Shown: positions 20,899 through 32,578 of the stretch, in pieces
How the letters are laid out: each line of letters opens with the position of its first letter
How positions within the stretch are numbered: the stretch's first letter is position 1
Origin: Euclidia mi
Taxonomy: Eukaryota > Arthropoda > Insecta > Lepidoptera > Erebidae
NCBI GenBank assembly: GCA_944739405.2
Contig: OX123186.2
Span: 93,103,034-93,167,033, forward strand
DNA: 64,000 nucleotides
Reading direction: 5' to 3'
Notes under the pieces: model-generated
What the model saw: only the letters and a program-made list of their open reading frames with translations
The model's database searches: none
Told to the model about the DNA's origin: nothing
Position numbers and translations under genes: made by a program

Positions 20899-21422
20899 TT
20901 CAGCGTCAAATAAACACTAGTACCTGTCTCTTGTTAGTTTCTTTTATTTCGTGACATTAGTTGTATTTTTTATATTTGATGAACTTTAAATCGTCTAAAG
21001 CGGCAGGCATCTAATTCTTCATTCAGCGGGTCTGGGGGTAAAAGGCAAAGCCTTGGCTACAACGGAGATGTTACTAGAATGATGATGACTTCTAGCTTGT
21101 GACAGGGCTATTATTTTTTGTAATTGGTGACCCTGACCAAACTCAACGAAACCAACGACTTAATATGCAAGAATAAAATCTTCAGTATATGTTTGAATTT
21201 TGTGATGATAATACTGCTATGAAAGAGCGTTAAGCTCTCGAAATGAATGTTGCTGCAAACATTCATCGTGACTTTTAAATTGTACCATGAGTTCGTATTT
21301 TTGTAAATCTTCTATTCAAAAGCCGCATTACAGAGGTAATTTGACTACATATGTACGTACAATTTCATACTCGATGCAATAATTAATACTTATTCCTCCA
21401 ACAATTTTTATATTTATTTCAG

Positions 21423-21637
21423 ATATGATGCCGTTATTTTTGACATCTAAGTGTGGTAAGCCTGAGATCGAGATAGGAGGACATAGGTACAATAAGAAAA
21501 CTGATTGGAAAGGTTCACGTGGGGTGTGGAGATGCGTGAAGAAACGGAGCCTCGCCTGCCCAGCAACACTCGTCACTTTGGACAAAGATGTCATTGACAT
21601 AAAGCACTGCCATAACCATTGCAGATTATGGATATGA
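21423..21637 (+). CDS. mod(mdg4): E10: alternative 3' exon with FLYWCH finger
   Basis: Acceptor CAG 21420-21422 after TTTATATTTATTT; AT completes the split codon. Order: C-G-K-P, G-G-H-R-Y-N-K-K, G-V-W-R-C, seven residues, Cys, P-A-T-L-V-T, and H-C-H-N-H-C with a six-residue tail to TGA 21635-21637. The H-N-H pair is flanked by an extra His and two Cys, so more than one ligand choice is possible. The loop before W-R-C is two or three residues longer than usual. AATAAA at 21726-21731. Confidence 0.84.
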
Positions 21638-21739
21638 ATACAAGGACTTCTAAGTACTTGTGTGACATCGGGCATAATATAAACAGGAGTGCGGCGTCAA
21701 CCGTCAAACGAGCTTAACTAAACGAAATAAATGACCTAA

Positions 21740-22390
21740 AGGTCACACTAGTGACCAACGTGTGGTCTTTAGGGTGACCTTTAGGTGACCGTTGGCTGTC
21801 GCTGGAGTGGGGCCTCCAAGGACCGAGTTTTCCCCTGAGAGGTAAAACTCTTCGCCAGCGAGGAGGGTGGTGTGACGTCGGGCACCCCCATGGATCACCT
21901 AGTGGCCCGCATGCGACTATATAAGCAGCAGGTAGTAGAGCCTTGCTGATTTCAGCATGAATGGGCCGGCTCTACCGGGGAAGTACTATCCTCTCACAGA
22001 AAATCGACGTAAAGTAATAGTACCTAAGATGTTGCGTTTCGTTCGGTGAGTGAGAGTTCCGGAGGCCCTATCCCCTATTCTTTCTCCCTCATTCCACTAC
22101 TCATCCTATCCCTTTTCCCAATCCCAAGGGGCGGCAACGCACTTGGGACTCCTGTGGTGTTGTTTGTGTCCATAGGCGGCGGTAATTACTTACCATCAGG
22201 CGATCCGTCTGCTCGTTTGCCGCCTATCTGGGAGTTGTACCTTTCGACCGTCATTGTTGTACCTTTTGCTACTGAGGATTTCCTAACTGAAAAACCCAAT
22301 AAAACTTTGCCCGACCCGGGAATCGAACCCGAGACCTCCTAGTCCCACACGCACATTTATGCCGCGAGACCAACGACTAAAGAGGACCAA
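21740..22390 (-). repeat. tRNA-derived SINE and linked repeat (minus)
   Basis: At the right end the minus strand reads GGTTCGATTCCCGGG, a Pol III B box (22312-22326), with tRNA-like head sequence to about 22380. The body holds the GGCGGCGGTAATTACTTACC block also found at 14960-15060. The left part (21740-22035) contains a GGTCACCTAAAGGT-like inverted stretch and is of uncertain membership. Confidence 0.65.
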
Positions 22391-22399
22391 ATTTATTGT

Positions 22400-23188
22400 A
22401 AATGTAATTAATTATACATTTTAGTTTAAAAAAAACTTCTTTTTGAAGTGCGAGAAGGGTTACGCAAGCAATGCTGTCCTATGTGAAACATTAAAGAGAT
22501 CTCTCAGACGTGTAGATTTTTCACGATGTTTACCTTGTTCATTCGTTTCACTGTTCGGCAAACGATAATGAACAATTTAATACGCACTTCACTTGTATGT
22601 TGCGCTAACTGTTCTGTGGGTTTATCCCTGCATTTTGATTAAAAAGTTGTCTTTGGAAATATGTAAGTTTGGCTGAAGATGTGTTTACTGTGATAAAATA
22701 AAGTAACGTACACACATATCAGTTTTTTCTTTTGTGATTTGTTTTTATTTTTGCTAAATTATAGATTACTAGTCATATTTAGTGATTGACCAACCAGTTC
22801 CTAACAATATGTTTTTGTATCAGGAAGGAAGTTCTATTGATTTTTTAGATTTATTTACAAACCAGAATATTAAAATGGTTTTAGTTACGATTTATCCAGC
22901 ATGATATGTAAACTATTGTTTTCATAGGAAATCAAGTTTTAAAATGATCACAATAAAACAACAACAAAATATTATATAAACACAACTTTTTGAACTATCC
23001 AGTTAAAATAATTTGCTTAGGTCTACATTAACTTCAATGTATACATATTTTGTACAAATTAAATATGAATCCTTGATTTTCTATCGATACTTGAAAATAT
23101 TATACAAACAGATAGCTTACATGCAATAGGTATGTATTTTGCTTGTCCGTTTATTCATAATGCTACTAACAAAAATAATCTCTTCCAG
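22400..23188. other. AT-rich spacer
   Basis: No exon, bounded repeat or long ORF recognised. Confidence 0.5.
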
Positions 23189-23457
23189 AAATTCTCCTGA
23201 GCGGAAGAAGAGGAATGAAAATGACTATAGGAGATTTTGTTTTTAATAAAAACAAGAGTTCTGGCAACACTGTATACTGGGTTTGTAGTATGAAAAGGCG
23301 GGGTTGCTTCGTGACGGCCATTACGAGAGGGAATGAAGTCATTAGGATAAAAGGAGAACATACGCATGAAAAATTCTTTATGGTTCATCCGTATAATAGA
23401 GGATGGAGTGAAACAGCGTTTGCTTCTGCAGTGGCCTCTGATCTGCAGATCCCATGA
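23189..23457 (+). CDS. mod(mdg4): E11: alternative 3' exon with FLYWCH finger and long tail
   Basis: Acceptor CAG 23186-23188 after TAATCTCTTC; AA completes the split codon. Order: L-S-G-R-R-G, G-D-F-V-F-N-K-N, V-Y-W-V-C, six residues, Cys, V-T-A-I-T, and E-H-T-H-E. After the last His it runs on for about 28 residues (W-S-E-T-A-F-A-S) to TGA 23455-23457, the longest tail in the array. Ligands are intact. The six-residue Cys spacer groups it with E12 to E15, E19 and E20. Confidence 0.83.
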
Positions 23458-23734
23458 AGACTATAAGTGGTTTGAGAGGATTACAGACACACCACTCCAA
23501 TTATAACTACTCGGATTATATATAACATCTTTATTACACCAACATTTTAAAAAGTTCAATATATTAACGGATCTGAGTTTCTGTGAGTACTTTAAAAAAC
23601 CCGAATGAACATCTAATCAATATCTCTTTAAAAAATTCAGCTACCCTTCGTAATCGTTGATAACTGCTGATGATTTTATATAAAGAAGTTAAGACCTCTC
23701 CCAATTTGCGTCACATTAATATTACAAGTCAAAA

Positions 23735-23868
23735 GGAGGATGAGAAACTTGATGGGAGTGAATGAAGCAAGAAAGGTATGTCAGATCGTTGCAAATAGCG
23801 TTCTGTTGTCTCTGCCTACCCCTTCGGGAAACAGGCGTGAGTCTATGTATGTATGTGTGTAGAAGGAG
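23735..23868 (+). repeat. LINE 3' tail fragment
   Basis: GATGGGAGTGAATGAAGCAAG..GGTATGTCAGATCGTTGCAAAT..GGGAAACAGGCGTGAGTC and TATG repeats, matching the 3' UTR behind the reverse-transcriptase fragment at 27292-27834. Confidence 0.75.
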
Positions 23869-24329
23869 AATTTGATCTACCACGCTGGCCAGCCGGGTTG
23901 GTTTGGGGTTTGGTGACGAGTTTGCTCTCCTTAACTAATATATGATGATGATGACATAATGCCACAGATAATAATAACTAACAATTGCATTTAGTCATAA
24001 CTTATTCAAATAACAGGATCACTTTTTATTTTTACAAATTGGAAGTTCAGGCTCAATTACTCAAATAATTTTAATATGGTTCGAATTGGTAATATTGACT
24101 TTTACCGTATTTGAAACTTATTTGTACAAGCAAAACAAGTTGTATGAAAACTTGTACCTATTTGTGATAGGTACAACGCATCTGGTCTATCCCAACTACA
24201 TTTATCTCTACTGCATCTATCGTAGCTATACTGGTGTAACTTAAGTTATTAAAAAGATGATCTGTGCAATAGATGAATAGTGATAGTAAGCTCCATGTAT
24301 AGGCTAATATGCTATAGTTTTTATTTTAG
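23869..24329. other. spacer with RTE-like tail
   Basis: 23870-23952 has the CCACGCTGGCCAGCCGGGTTGG wording and a GATGATGATGAC end typical of RTE 3' tails. The remainder is AT-rich with nothing recognised. Confidence 0.45.
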
Positions 24330-24526
24330 AAGCAGTATTAGTACCGACACCGCGTGGCTCCTTGCAGCTGGTGCTGGATGGATACCATTTCGTCAGGAAT
24401 AAGGCTTGGGCTCAGAACGTGTACTGGGTGTGCAAAAAAAGAACCCATGGGTGTACAGCGACCGTCCTTACTATTGGCAACGAGATTGTAAGACTGAAAG
24501 GAACCCACACCAAGAATTGTCCGTAG
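24330..24526 (+). pseudogene. mod(mdg4): E12: FLYWCH exon, last His replaced by Lys
   Basis: Acceptor TAG 24327-24329 after TTTTTATTT; AA completes the split codon. Order: P-R-G-S, D-G-Y-H-F-V-R-N-K, V-Y-W-V-C, six residues, Cys, T-A-T-V-L-T, then G-T-H-T-K-N-C-P and TAG 24524-24526. The second His is Lys (AAG). A Cys lies two residues later and could substitute, so I leave open whether this is decay or a variant finger. AATAAA at 24544-24549 lies 18 nt past the stop. Confidence 0.74.
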
Positions 24527-24840
24527 CGTGACGAAATTTTGTTAATAAACTACATATTTTTACTTTAATTTATTTCATGTTCTTTTCCAACCAATTTTTT
24601 TGTTTAGTTGTGTGATGCGGTATTGGATCAAATTTTTTTATACGATCAGCGAATCTCGACATATTTTGACCTAGCTATGTTACGTTGGACGAGATTTACG
24701 ATATTTTATCCATACCCGTATATACGCTAATCGCAATAATATTGTAATTTTCGATTTAGCACTTTCTTAATTTATGCGGTATCGAGAAAAATTTACAAAT
24801 GTTTGATTTTTTATGAGTTTTAATAGGTTATTACTTTCAG

Positions 24841-25031
24841 CCCCTGTGATAGTTACTACTCGTCGAGGTGGTAGGAATCTATTGCTAAACAACCAAGTGT
24901 TCACGAGAAACAAGGTGTTTGGTACCAATGCCTACTGGGTGTGTCGGAGAAAAGCGTACGGCTGCAAAGTGACAGTGCATACAAATGGCACCAAGTTACT
25001 TAGTGTTAAGGGAGATCACACTAATCACTGA
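24841..25031 (+). CDS. mod(mdg4): E13: alternative 3' exon with FLYWCH finger, H-x-x-H ending
   Basis: Acceptor CAG 24838-24840 after TTATTACTTT; CC completes the split codon. Order: T-R-R-G-G, N-N-Q-V-F-T-R-N-K, A-Y-W-V-C, six residues, Cys, K-V-T-V-H-T, ending D-H-T-N-H and TGA 25029-25031. The final pair is spaced H-x-x-H instead of H-x-H, a change shared with E14, so it predates their duplication. ATTAAA at 25058-25063. Confidence 0.78.
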
Positions 25032-25569
25032 GATATTTGGATTTTACGAAGATGATTATTAAACAGGTTTGTTTTTAATTTAGAAAGCTTTGAAACAAAC
25101 GCTGAACAATTTTTAAATTATTAATATATGAATTTAACGCAAAATTGTAAATTAGTAGTAGGTACCTAGTTAATATTATTTTTACGTTGTAAAAATATAT
25201 TGCCTAGAGGTTAAATCGTTGTTGTTTTATATAGATTTTTGGTACGGTAAAACATACGTATAGATCTAGATTTTTGTGAAAATTCACCTCAAATATCAAA
25301 TGGATAATATTGTCTTAAAAGACGATTACGATTAATTATTGATCAAAGTTATCTGTGATTACATGTATACTTTTTATGTATATGCATGCACATTTATAAA
25401 CTAGGGTAATGTTGTTGTAATGTTCTCGAAAGGCATGAGAAGTCTGCCAACGCGCACTTTATGTTTTTAATAAAATATAGTTCAAATAATTCCTTCGTTT
25501 TTATAAACCCATTTATTAACGTGTTTAAAATTGTAACTCATAATTATTTTAAATTTCTGTTGTTTCAAG

Positions 25570-25767
25570 CTGTTATCGTCGAGAGCAAAAGAGGAGGGCT
25601 TAACATTGTGTATGACAATGTTATCTTTATAAGACAAAAACAAATGTCGAGGCACCCGAGTGTATCGGGTGTGTCATAAAAAAACTGCTGGCTGTAAAAT
25701 GACTACACTCACACACGAAAACTGTATTGTATGTATTAAGGGAGAGCACACCAATCATGTTCAGTGA
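25570..25767 (+). pseudogene. mod(mdg4): E14: frameshifted FLYWCH exon
   Basis: Candidate acceptor AAG 25567-25569 (less usual than CAG), usual phase. The first third reads like E13 (V-I-V-E-S, R-G-G-L-N-I, V-I-F-I-R). Then the frame shifts between about 25630 and 25655. In the second frame the sequence gives Y-R-V-C (CGG for the Trp codon), six residues, Cys, and E-H-T-N-H, with TGA 25765-25767. A frameshift and loss of the core Trp make it a pseudo-exon derived from the E13 duplication. Confidence 0.8.
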
Positions 25768-26750
25768 TGTTTATAGTTAGATAGTTTGACCAAAGTTAAA
25801 TTATATTTATTGTTAAAATGCGAATCAAGAAAATAAGTAAATACAGCACTGCCAAAAATCACGCGCTCGCGCATTGGTACACATGCACCTAATGGGGACG
25901 TAATAATCATCGGAATGTGGTGGATACTGGTTAGTCTGCTAAGTCTGTAAACGAACATCTTCTAACATAGTCGTCACATATTGTGGCGTGTAGCGGTTTG
26001 TTATAATCTCTTTCATCAAAGCGTCCGTGTCGGCAACAAATAGCTATTATACCATAAATAAGTTAGTTCAGTATGTTTTACGCGATTAAGACCTGCTAAA
26101 TTATTTTGTATGATCTAACATTTTTGCAATGTTAAAGTGAATTTTATTTGCAGCAAAACAGGTTTTTGCATTTTTTATGTGGTTTATAGTTTGTCAGATA
26201 GAGCTTAAAACCATTTGCACCCCTTTTTCCAAGACAAAGGGTGTGACTCCACCAAATGTAACTTTTCAATGGAGTACACAACCACATATATGTTACCGTG
26301 GTAAGTAGGATCTTTTTTGATGTGTGGGTGTACGCGTGTGCACCGGTCTTCCTATTTTTGGCTTCGCTCGCAAGAAGGCTGTGCTGTATCTGCCTGTTTT
26401 GCTTGATCTGAGTTAAGTACTATGCCTTATTCAGTACTTATAATATAAAACATAAAATACCATGTTTGCCTAGCTAAGGTTATTAAGGAACAAAGTCTGA
26501 TTAGCTGAAATTAATAATTATTATATTGTCGCATATTGTATTGCATCGTAACAATCAATAGTAACTAATTATAACTTTGGTTTAATATAATTTCACGTAG
26601 AAAAGAAAAAAGAAATAATTTATAAAATTGTTAAAATGGTAAATTATGTTAATTTGTAGCATAGTTTTTTATTTTGATATCCCAAAAATAGGCTGGGTGC
26701 GATTGATTCTGAAACATACTAGCGGCGATTCTTTGTCTGGACATTCTCAA
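25768..26750. other. spacer, AT-rich
   Basis: No exon found. No bounded repeat was resolved. Confidence 0.45.
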
Positions 26751-26864
26751 AGTCAGTGCAGAGTCACAGTCAGTGTCCACAATCAGTAATTGAATACACA
26801 CATATTTTAAAAGTCAGTGGTGCGCGCCGAGGCTCCGTAGCGTCGAATACTTACTCTGCGTGGC

Positions 26865-27217
26865 AGTCTATGGGTGTCCTAGCTATTCATATCCCTGTTG
26901 CTACATACATATCTGTAATGTTTTTTGCGTTTTGGGACCTCAAGATTGGCAAATTTATTCAATGACTCGTTCGCTAACCGCTTCTAAAAAAACTCCATGG
27001 ATTGCTGCAATCTTGGTCATAAAATTCATTTTTGCGTGCATACGGATGATGACGAAGGATGCAGCGGTATAATACCATGCAGGTATACTACACGAGAGGG
27101 TTGGGTCAAACAGAGTGTAATAATGTCAGTTCGCATTTCGGAACGCCGAAAGGCGGATGTATTCGGCAGATGAGCTGTGCGTCGGCCATGCGTAGATGTG
27201 TTCAGTGCAACATCTAA
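26865..27217 (+). other. Cys-rich translation in shifting frames, possible decayed gene
   Basis: Three successive plus-strand frames give dense Cys: one with C-P-S-Y..P-C-C-Y (about 26874-26960), a second with M-D-C-C-N..C-S-G-I-I-P-C (about 26998-27090), a third with G-G-C-I-R-Q-M-S-C..R-R-C-V-Q-C-N-I ending at TAA 27215-27217. Joining them needs two frameshifts. The Cys density is above chance expectation, but I do not recognise the family and there is no clear start or splice site. Confidence 0.25.
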
Positions 27218-27287
27218 TACAAAAAAAAGGATAGTAAATTTAAAAATGCAAGTTGTAAAAAAAGGAGGAATGCGTTACGGCTTGTAA

Positions 27288-27990
27288 TATTATGATCGAT
27301 GGACAGCGAGTGGAGCAAGTGAATGAGTTTGTATATTTAGGTACGCTGTTTACAAGAGATGGTAAGAATGTAGAAGATATTGAAAGAAGAGTTAATGCAG
27401 GTAATAGAGTGAATGGAGCTCTGAAGGCATTTATGAATAGCCAAAACGTGTCCAAAAAGGCACGTTTGGCTGTGCATAGAGGGGTGTTAGTACCTACTCT
27501 TATGTATGGTAGTAATAGTTGGGTATGGCAGAACAGTCATGAAAGTAGAATAAATGCTGTAGAAATGAGAGCACTGAGAAGTATGTGTGGTGTTTCTCTG
27601 ACTGACAGAATAAAGAATTGTGTGATAAGAGAGTGTTGTGGGGTAAAAGAAGATATAGTGACAAGCATCGAGAAAGGTATGCTAAGATGGTTTGGGCACG
27701 TGGAGAGAATGGATGACGAAAGACTGACCAAGCAGATATATAAGGCAAGTGTGGAAGGGACAGGACGAAGGGGAAGACCTAGGCGGACGTTCTCTGACCA
27801 GATTGGAGACATCCTAAAAAGAGTAGTACCCTGAACAGAAGAGCATGCATGAGGAATCTGATGGGAGTGAATGAAGCAAGAGAGATATGTCAGGATCGTT
27901 GCACATTTGCAACTAAAAATGTTGCGTTCCGTAGTCTCTGCCTACCCCTCCGGGAAACAGGCGTGAGTCTATGTATGTATCTATGTAAGT
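27288..27990 (+). mobile_element. LINE fragment: RT C-terminus and 3' UTR
   Basis: ORF 27292-27834 encodes only the C-terminal part of a non-LTR reverse transcriptase (F-V-Y-L-G-T-L-F-T, V-L-V-P-T-L-M-Y-G-S, G-H-V-E-R-M). It is followed by the GGGAAACAGGCGTGAGTC block and TATG repeats, the element's 3' end. It is the same family as the decayed copy at about 40790-43130 (shared I-E-R-R-V-x-A-G-N and V-N-G-A-L). The clade is RTE-like but not certain. The 5' end is missing, a typical truncated insertion. Confidence 0.82.
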
Positions 27991-27999
27991 TGTAAAAAA

Positions 28000-29090
28000 A
28001 TACTATACTATTATTGTTTGTTTTGTTTTGTTTGTGATTGTTTTTATGCTATGGCCAGTTTTTTTAATGGAAATACTGAAATAAAAAAATAGCTAAATAG
28101 CATTTAACGTATAGGTATTACGGTAAAGTTGAAAGCAAAAATCTGGTAGTTTCTGGTTAGTAAAAATAGGTATCTATTTTTATTCTTATTAAGAATAAAA
28201 ATAGATTCGTGTTATCTTATAAAAATATTTTTAATTGGTTATGAAATTCGTTATAGTATTATTTAAATGATCGATTACATCTTGTAAAAAACCAGAATGG
28301 GATATTGGTAGACATAAGTGACAAAAATCTTGAGCTAGCAGACATAAGGGAATTAAAAAAAAAGTTTTCAAGACTATGTTCTAGTCACTATTACTAAAAA
28401 AATATAACTAAACAATGTTGTTTATGTACTTATTTACTATAATTATTGAGCACTTTAATTGGTATAGGACGAGCATCAGAATGTGTTGTTAGAAAAAACT
28501 AGTTGAGCCCGCAGTTACACCCGATACGCGTTTTTCGTTCTACTGCTCCGCATCCGTAGCTCATAGTGTGTTGTTATAATATAGCCTATAGCTTTCCTCG
28601 ATAAATGGAATATCCAGCACAAAAAATATTCAAATACTACTGACACGCAGTAGTTCCGGAGATTAGCGCGTTCAACCAAATAAACTTACTATAAACTGAA
28701 CATCTGCGCCTATGTCAGCCGTTTTATAGTTTTTATACCTGCGTTACAGCCCTGGTAAAATAAACTGGTACTTTGTACGGTTAAATAATAAGTCATAATA
28801 AGCTTCAGTGGTTCAGACCTCTATTAATGTAATACCATCATAAGTTGACCTGACTCTGTATTTTGGATGATACAAGGGAGATATCAGGTAATGCTGGATA
28901 AATATAACTTCATATTATGTTACCATGTATGAGTGAGGTGGGGTTTTCATTATTGCATTAACACAGACAGACGGGACGAAAATGGATCTTTAAGTTATAG
29001 TGTGCATAATTGATTAATTTAGTAAAAACGTACCTACTCGTACAAAAAGACATAAAAAATGTTTCCATTTCATCGTTTCGATACAATGAC
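28000..29090. other. spacer with unassigned repeat
   Basis: About 28500-28700 (GAGCCCGCAGTTACACCCG..AGTTCCGGAGATTAGCGCGTTCAA) has the wording of a common lepidopteran interspersed repeat, but I cannot set its ends. The rest is AT-rich. Confidence 0.4.
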
Positions 29091-29093
29091 AAG

Positions 29094-29356
29094 GGGCCCA
29101 ATTCTCCTATTTTTCTATGACATTGATGTTATATTTTGAATAGACTCAGAAGCGGTATTCTGATATAATAATGTCAATATCATATAATTTGAATTAAACA
29201 GTTCGTCGTTAACACATATTTTGACACTTGTTTCAATATACGATCTCGTTACAACTTCGTTCAATTATCAGATAATTTATAAGAATACGCTTTTTCTGAC
29301 GTAAGTATGACACTGACATGATATCGAAACTATACTTATTTAGGAGAATTGGGCCC
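29094..29356. mobile_element. 263-bp TIR element (MITE) with CAAG duplication
   Basis: Terminal inverted repeats GGGCCCAATTCTCCTA (29094-29109) and its exact complement (29341-29356), flanked by CAAG on both sides (29090-29093 and 29357-29360). No ORF inside. A partial relative starts near 29490 (GGCCAATTCTCGTATTTTG). Confidence 0.8.
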
Positions 29357-29360
29357 CAAG

Positions 29361-30388
29361 TTACAAGCAAACGAGTCCGGACCGAATTAGTTTAATGTCA
29401 CGTGTTGCGAGTTCACCACCGAAAATCCCAAGATCTTTAATAATATTTTTCTCAGAACCCGCATCTGGACCAAATTAACATTGCTTAGAAGGCCAATTCT
29501 CGTATTTTGTATGACATTGAAACTATATTTTGAAAGATTATGAAGTGCGTGGGCATTTTATGTAAAGTTACAATGCCAAATTTCGAAGGGATTTCATTAG
29601 ACAGTTGACTCAGGAAGCGAAAAAAAATTCAGACAGTCCTATGCCTGAGTTACCCCTTTCCTCACAGCGTCTACTAACCTCGTAACACTCTTCTGCTATT
29701 AACCTCGCAAAAAGACGCCAATCGCTACATATCAGGTTGTAAAAATAAAAGTAACTAAGAGTGTGATTATTGTAGAAAACCATTATGTGGGACACACAAT
29801 AAATCTAAAAGCTTAATTTGTAAAAAATGTACATAAATTGTATGTGCCTATAGATACTAAAACCAATAACAAAAAACGTGAAAGCTCGATGTCATTCCTC
29901 TACCATTGTATTTTTATTGTACGCACAGTATTTATAAAGTAACTAAACATTTTGCCCGTTATTAATATTACCATGACCATTCAGATAGTCCTATGCCTAA
30001 GTTACCCGTAAACTAACAAACTAATTAACTAACATATTTTTAGTTTTAACAATATTTTTAAATGCTGTTTCGGGATACGCTCTATTATACTGCGATATAT
30101 ATATATATATAGTATAACTGCAATACCAGCTTTTGCAACAGTGTCGAATGCATAACAGAGGTACCCTGGTACATATACCAAAAGACAATTGAAAAGACAT
30201 ATAAGTCTCTAGTACCTACTATTTTATTCAGTTTCCTTCAGACAAAATTGTCCTTATGACCGTATGTTTTAGGCAATCCTTTGGGAAGATAGTATGCGTA
30301 CCTGTATCAATGAGTGTGCATATCTTCTGCAGAAAATGCTTCCTATTCAATCCACATTTTTTCTTTAACATAAACTTTTACGTTGCAG
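29361..30388. other. spacer before E15
   Basis: Contains a partial copy of the 29094 element near 29490 and a short TA run at 30097-30110. No gene seen. Confidence 0.45.
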
Positions 30389-30573
30389 CATATTTTGGCT
30401 TCACGGGCAATGGAAAGCGTTGTCTAGATATTGGCGGCTACCGGTATACTGTTCACCAGAATGAAGGTCCAAAGACTAGATGGCGGTGTCAAAACAAGAC
30501 TAAAGGCTGCCAAACTTTCGTCATGATCATAGATAATATCATACTTAGAGTGAGAGCAGACCACAACCACTGA
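30389..30573 (+). CDS. mod(mdg4): E15: alternative 3' exon with FLYWCH finger
   Basis: Acceptor CAG 30386-30388 after CTTTTACGTTG; CA completes the split codon. Order: F-T-G-N-G-K, G-G-Y-R-Y-T-V, T-R-W-R-C, six residues, Cys, T-F-V-M-I, and A-D-H-N-H directly before TGA 30571-30573. All ligands are intact and there is no tail. AATAAA at 30707-30712. The nearest exon on either side is about 5-6 kb away because of repeat insertions. Confidence 0.85.
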
Positions 30574-32443
30574 TAATTAAAATATGAATATTTTGTCAAC
30601 GGGTGTTGTAAACCTGTGTAAGTGCAGGATTTTATTTATTTTTTATTTGTACTATAAGTCTTTTACTTACAGGAAATGTTTGAAATCTGCTATATTCATG
30701 GCTTTAAATAAATATCTTCTTTGAGCAGTTTAAAACTGTGCAGCCGTATTATGAAACGTGGACTAAACACATAATTAAGTCCTAGCTTTGTCATTTAATA
30801 GATATAAGACCAAGCTTTTTATAAAATTTCGTCTAAACTTAGTTAAAGCAAATAAAAAACCTACATCTAAAACTAGTATTAACGTGTGTTTAGTTCTTGT
30901 TTCGTGGTCAGTCGTATGATTTTCTGCGCTAATGGTTGTTTATTTGCATTTGCTGCAAATACAACTGCTTTGCAGCAGTTGCAAATGCTGAACGATTCAG
31001 ATTATTATTGTATTAGCTTTATAAAGTTAATAACATAACTATGTAATTCCTTATGTCATCATCATCACCACCCAAGTGCTTATCCTAGTAGCATCCATGA
31101 CTCCTTTATAACTGTGTTTCGCTTACAGGTCTAATCAGAATTAATAAAATAATATAAAATGTCACGTAACGGGTACTAGATATTATATTTAGGAATAAGT
31201 TATTTATTTTATTGTTTAACATTCAATTTTCATTATGAAGAAACTGTCAATTTTACAAGTTGTACCGGGTTTAATTTTATTTGTATATTGTGTAATGTGG
31301 ATATAAATTATAAAAATAGTGGTGAAAAAAAAAATGGCTGACTCAGATCTGAGTATCATAAGTTCCTTATCTGACACATCTACATAAACAAGTTTATGTT
31401 TGTAATATCGAACTCTCTTAGGGTATTTTTGTTTGTCGGACCATCTGTCTGTATGTTTGTTTCGACTGCAACGATTTTGGCGGAATTTTACTATCAGTTA
31501 CCTGATATGCTGCTTTGAGGAATAACTAAAGCTTTTAATGTAAGAGGATTAGAGATTTAATTTCGTGATTATATTTTAATATAATATATAGATAGATCTG
31601 TATAAATTTAATGTACCATAGCGTATGATTTTATGCGTTTGTGATTGTGAAGTATTATAGCTTATTGAGCTGAAGATATGAAAGAAGCTTTATTATTTGA
31701 GAAAACATTTGTTATTTTTCTATTTTCTTTCCCATTAGTCACTCCCGATGTTTATAATATGCCAATATAAGTTTACACTCGTTATTATAAGTATGAATAA
31801 ATACCTACAATGAAGGTATAGGTTATTATAGATCATTGAAGTGAATACAGTCGAAAAACTGCCTGCTAGACCACCATAAGGGCGAAAATCGCTTAGCAAG
31901 GCATCGTCTCTTCCTGTGCTACTTTACACGCACATTGACTCTCGTATACAAAACCAGTTGCTAGTGTGCCTCAACTCTATGAGTGAGCCAAGGGTTTATT
32001 TTTTTCAAACTGGTCCAGCGCCGACTTGTTTGATGGTACAATTTGATATGTAATAGTTTTTAGTCTTCCGACCCTTGCTTGGCCAGCGTGGTGGATTTAA
32101 GTAGTAAGAAGAGACACGTGCCCAGCAGTAGGACAGTGATAATACAGGCCTAATGATGATAGCGCCAATACCGACTAATTAATCTTTCATCATTTGAGCG
32201 TACAATCATGTTGATATCGAATTTAATTTCACATGGACCCTATCTCCTTGTAACGGACACTTTAGCGGGCCTCTTTATTAGGATATGTACATTTATAAGA
32301 CACCGACAGGGCATCCATTTGACGTAGTTTGATAAACAAAGAAAATTTTTATTCGTAACCGCTGTTAGTAAGTAAATATTAACGTGTAATAATCCCAAAG
32401 TTTGTTAAACAAATAAGTGTACTATATTTTATTTTACTAAAAT
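30574..32443. other. spacer with RTE tail fragment
   Basis: 32080-32165 ends CCCAGCAGTAGGACAGTGATAA..TGATGAT, an RTE-type 3' tail. A small palindrome (GCATTTGCTG..CAGTTGCAAATGC) is at about 30948-30990. Otherwise AT-rich with no exon found. Confidence 0.45.
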
Positions 32444-32578
32444 ACATGAAAACCTACACTACACTACTATAACCATTCGGCGTCGGGACGTGACGACCCC
32501 ACCGCCCACTGGGGGAGTTACTCTGACGAGTAGATACTCGTCATAATATCTCCCCCAGCGCAAGCAGTCAACCGAAAG

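Noticed and set aside
22275..22390. tRNA gene on the minus strand
   Set aside because: The B box is good, but it continues into a lepidopteran SINE body found elsewhere in the window.
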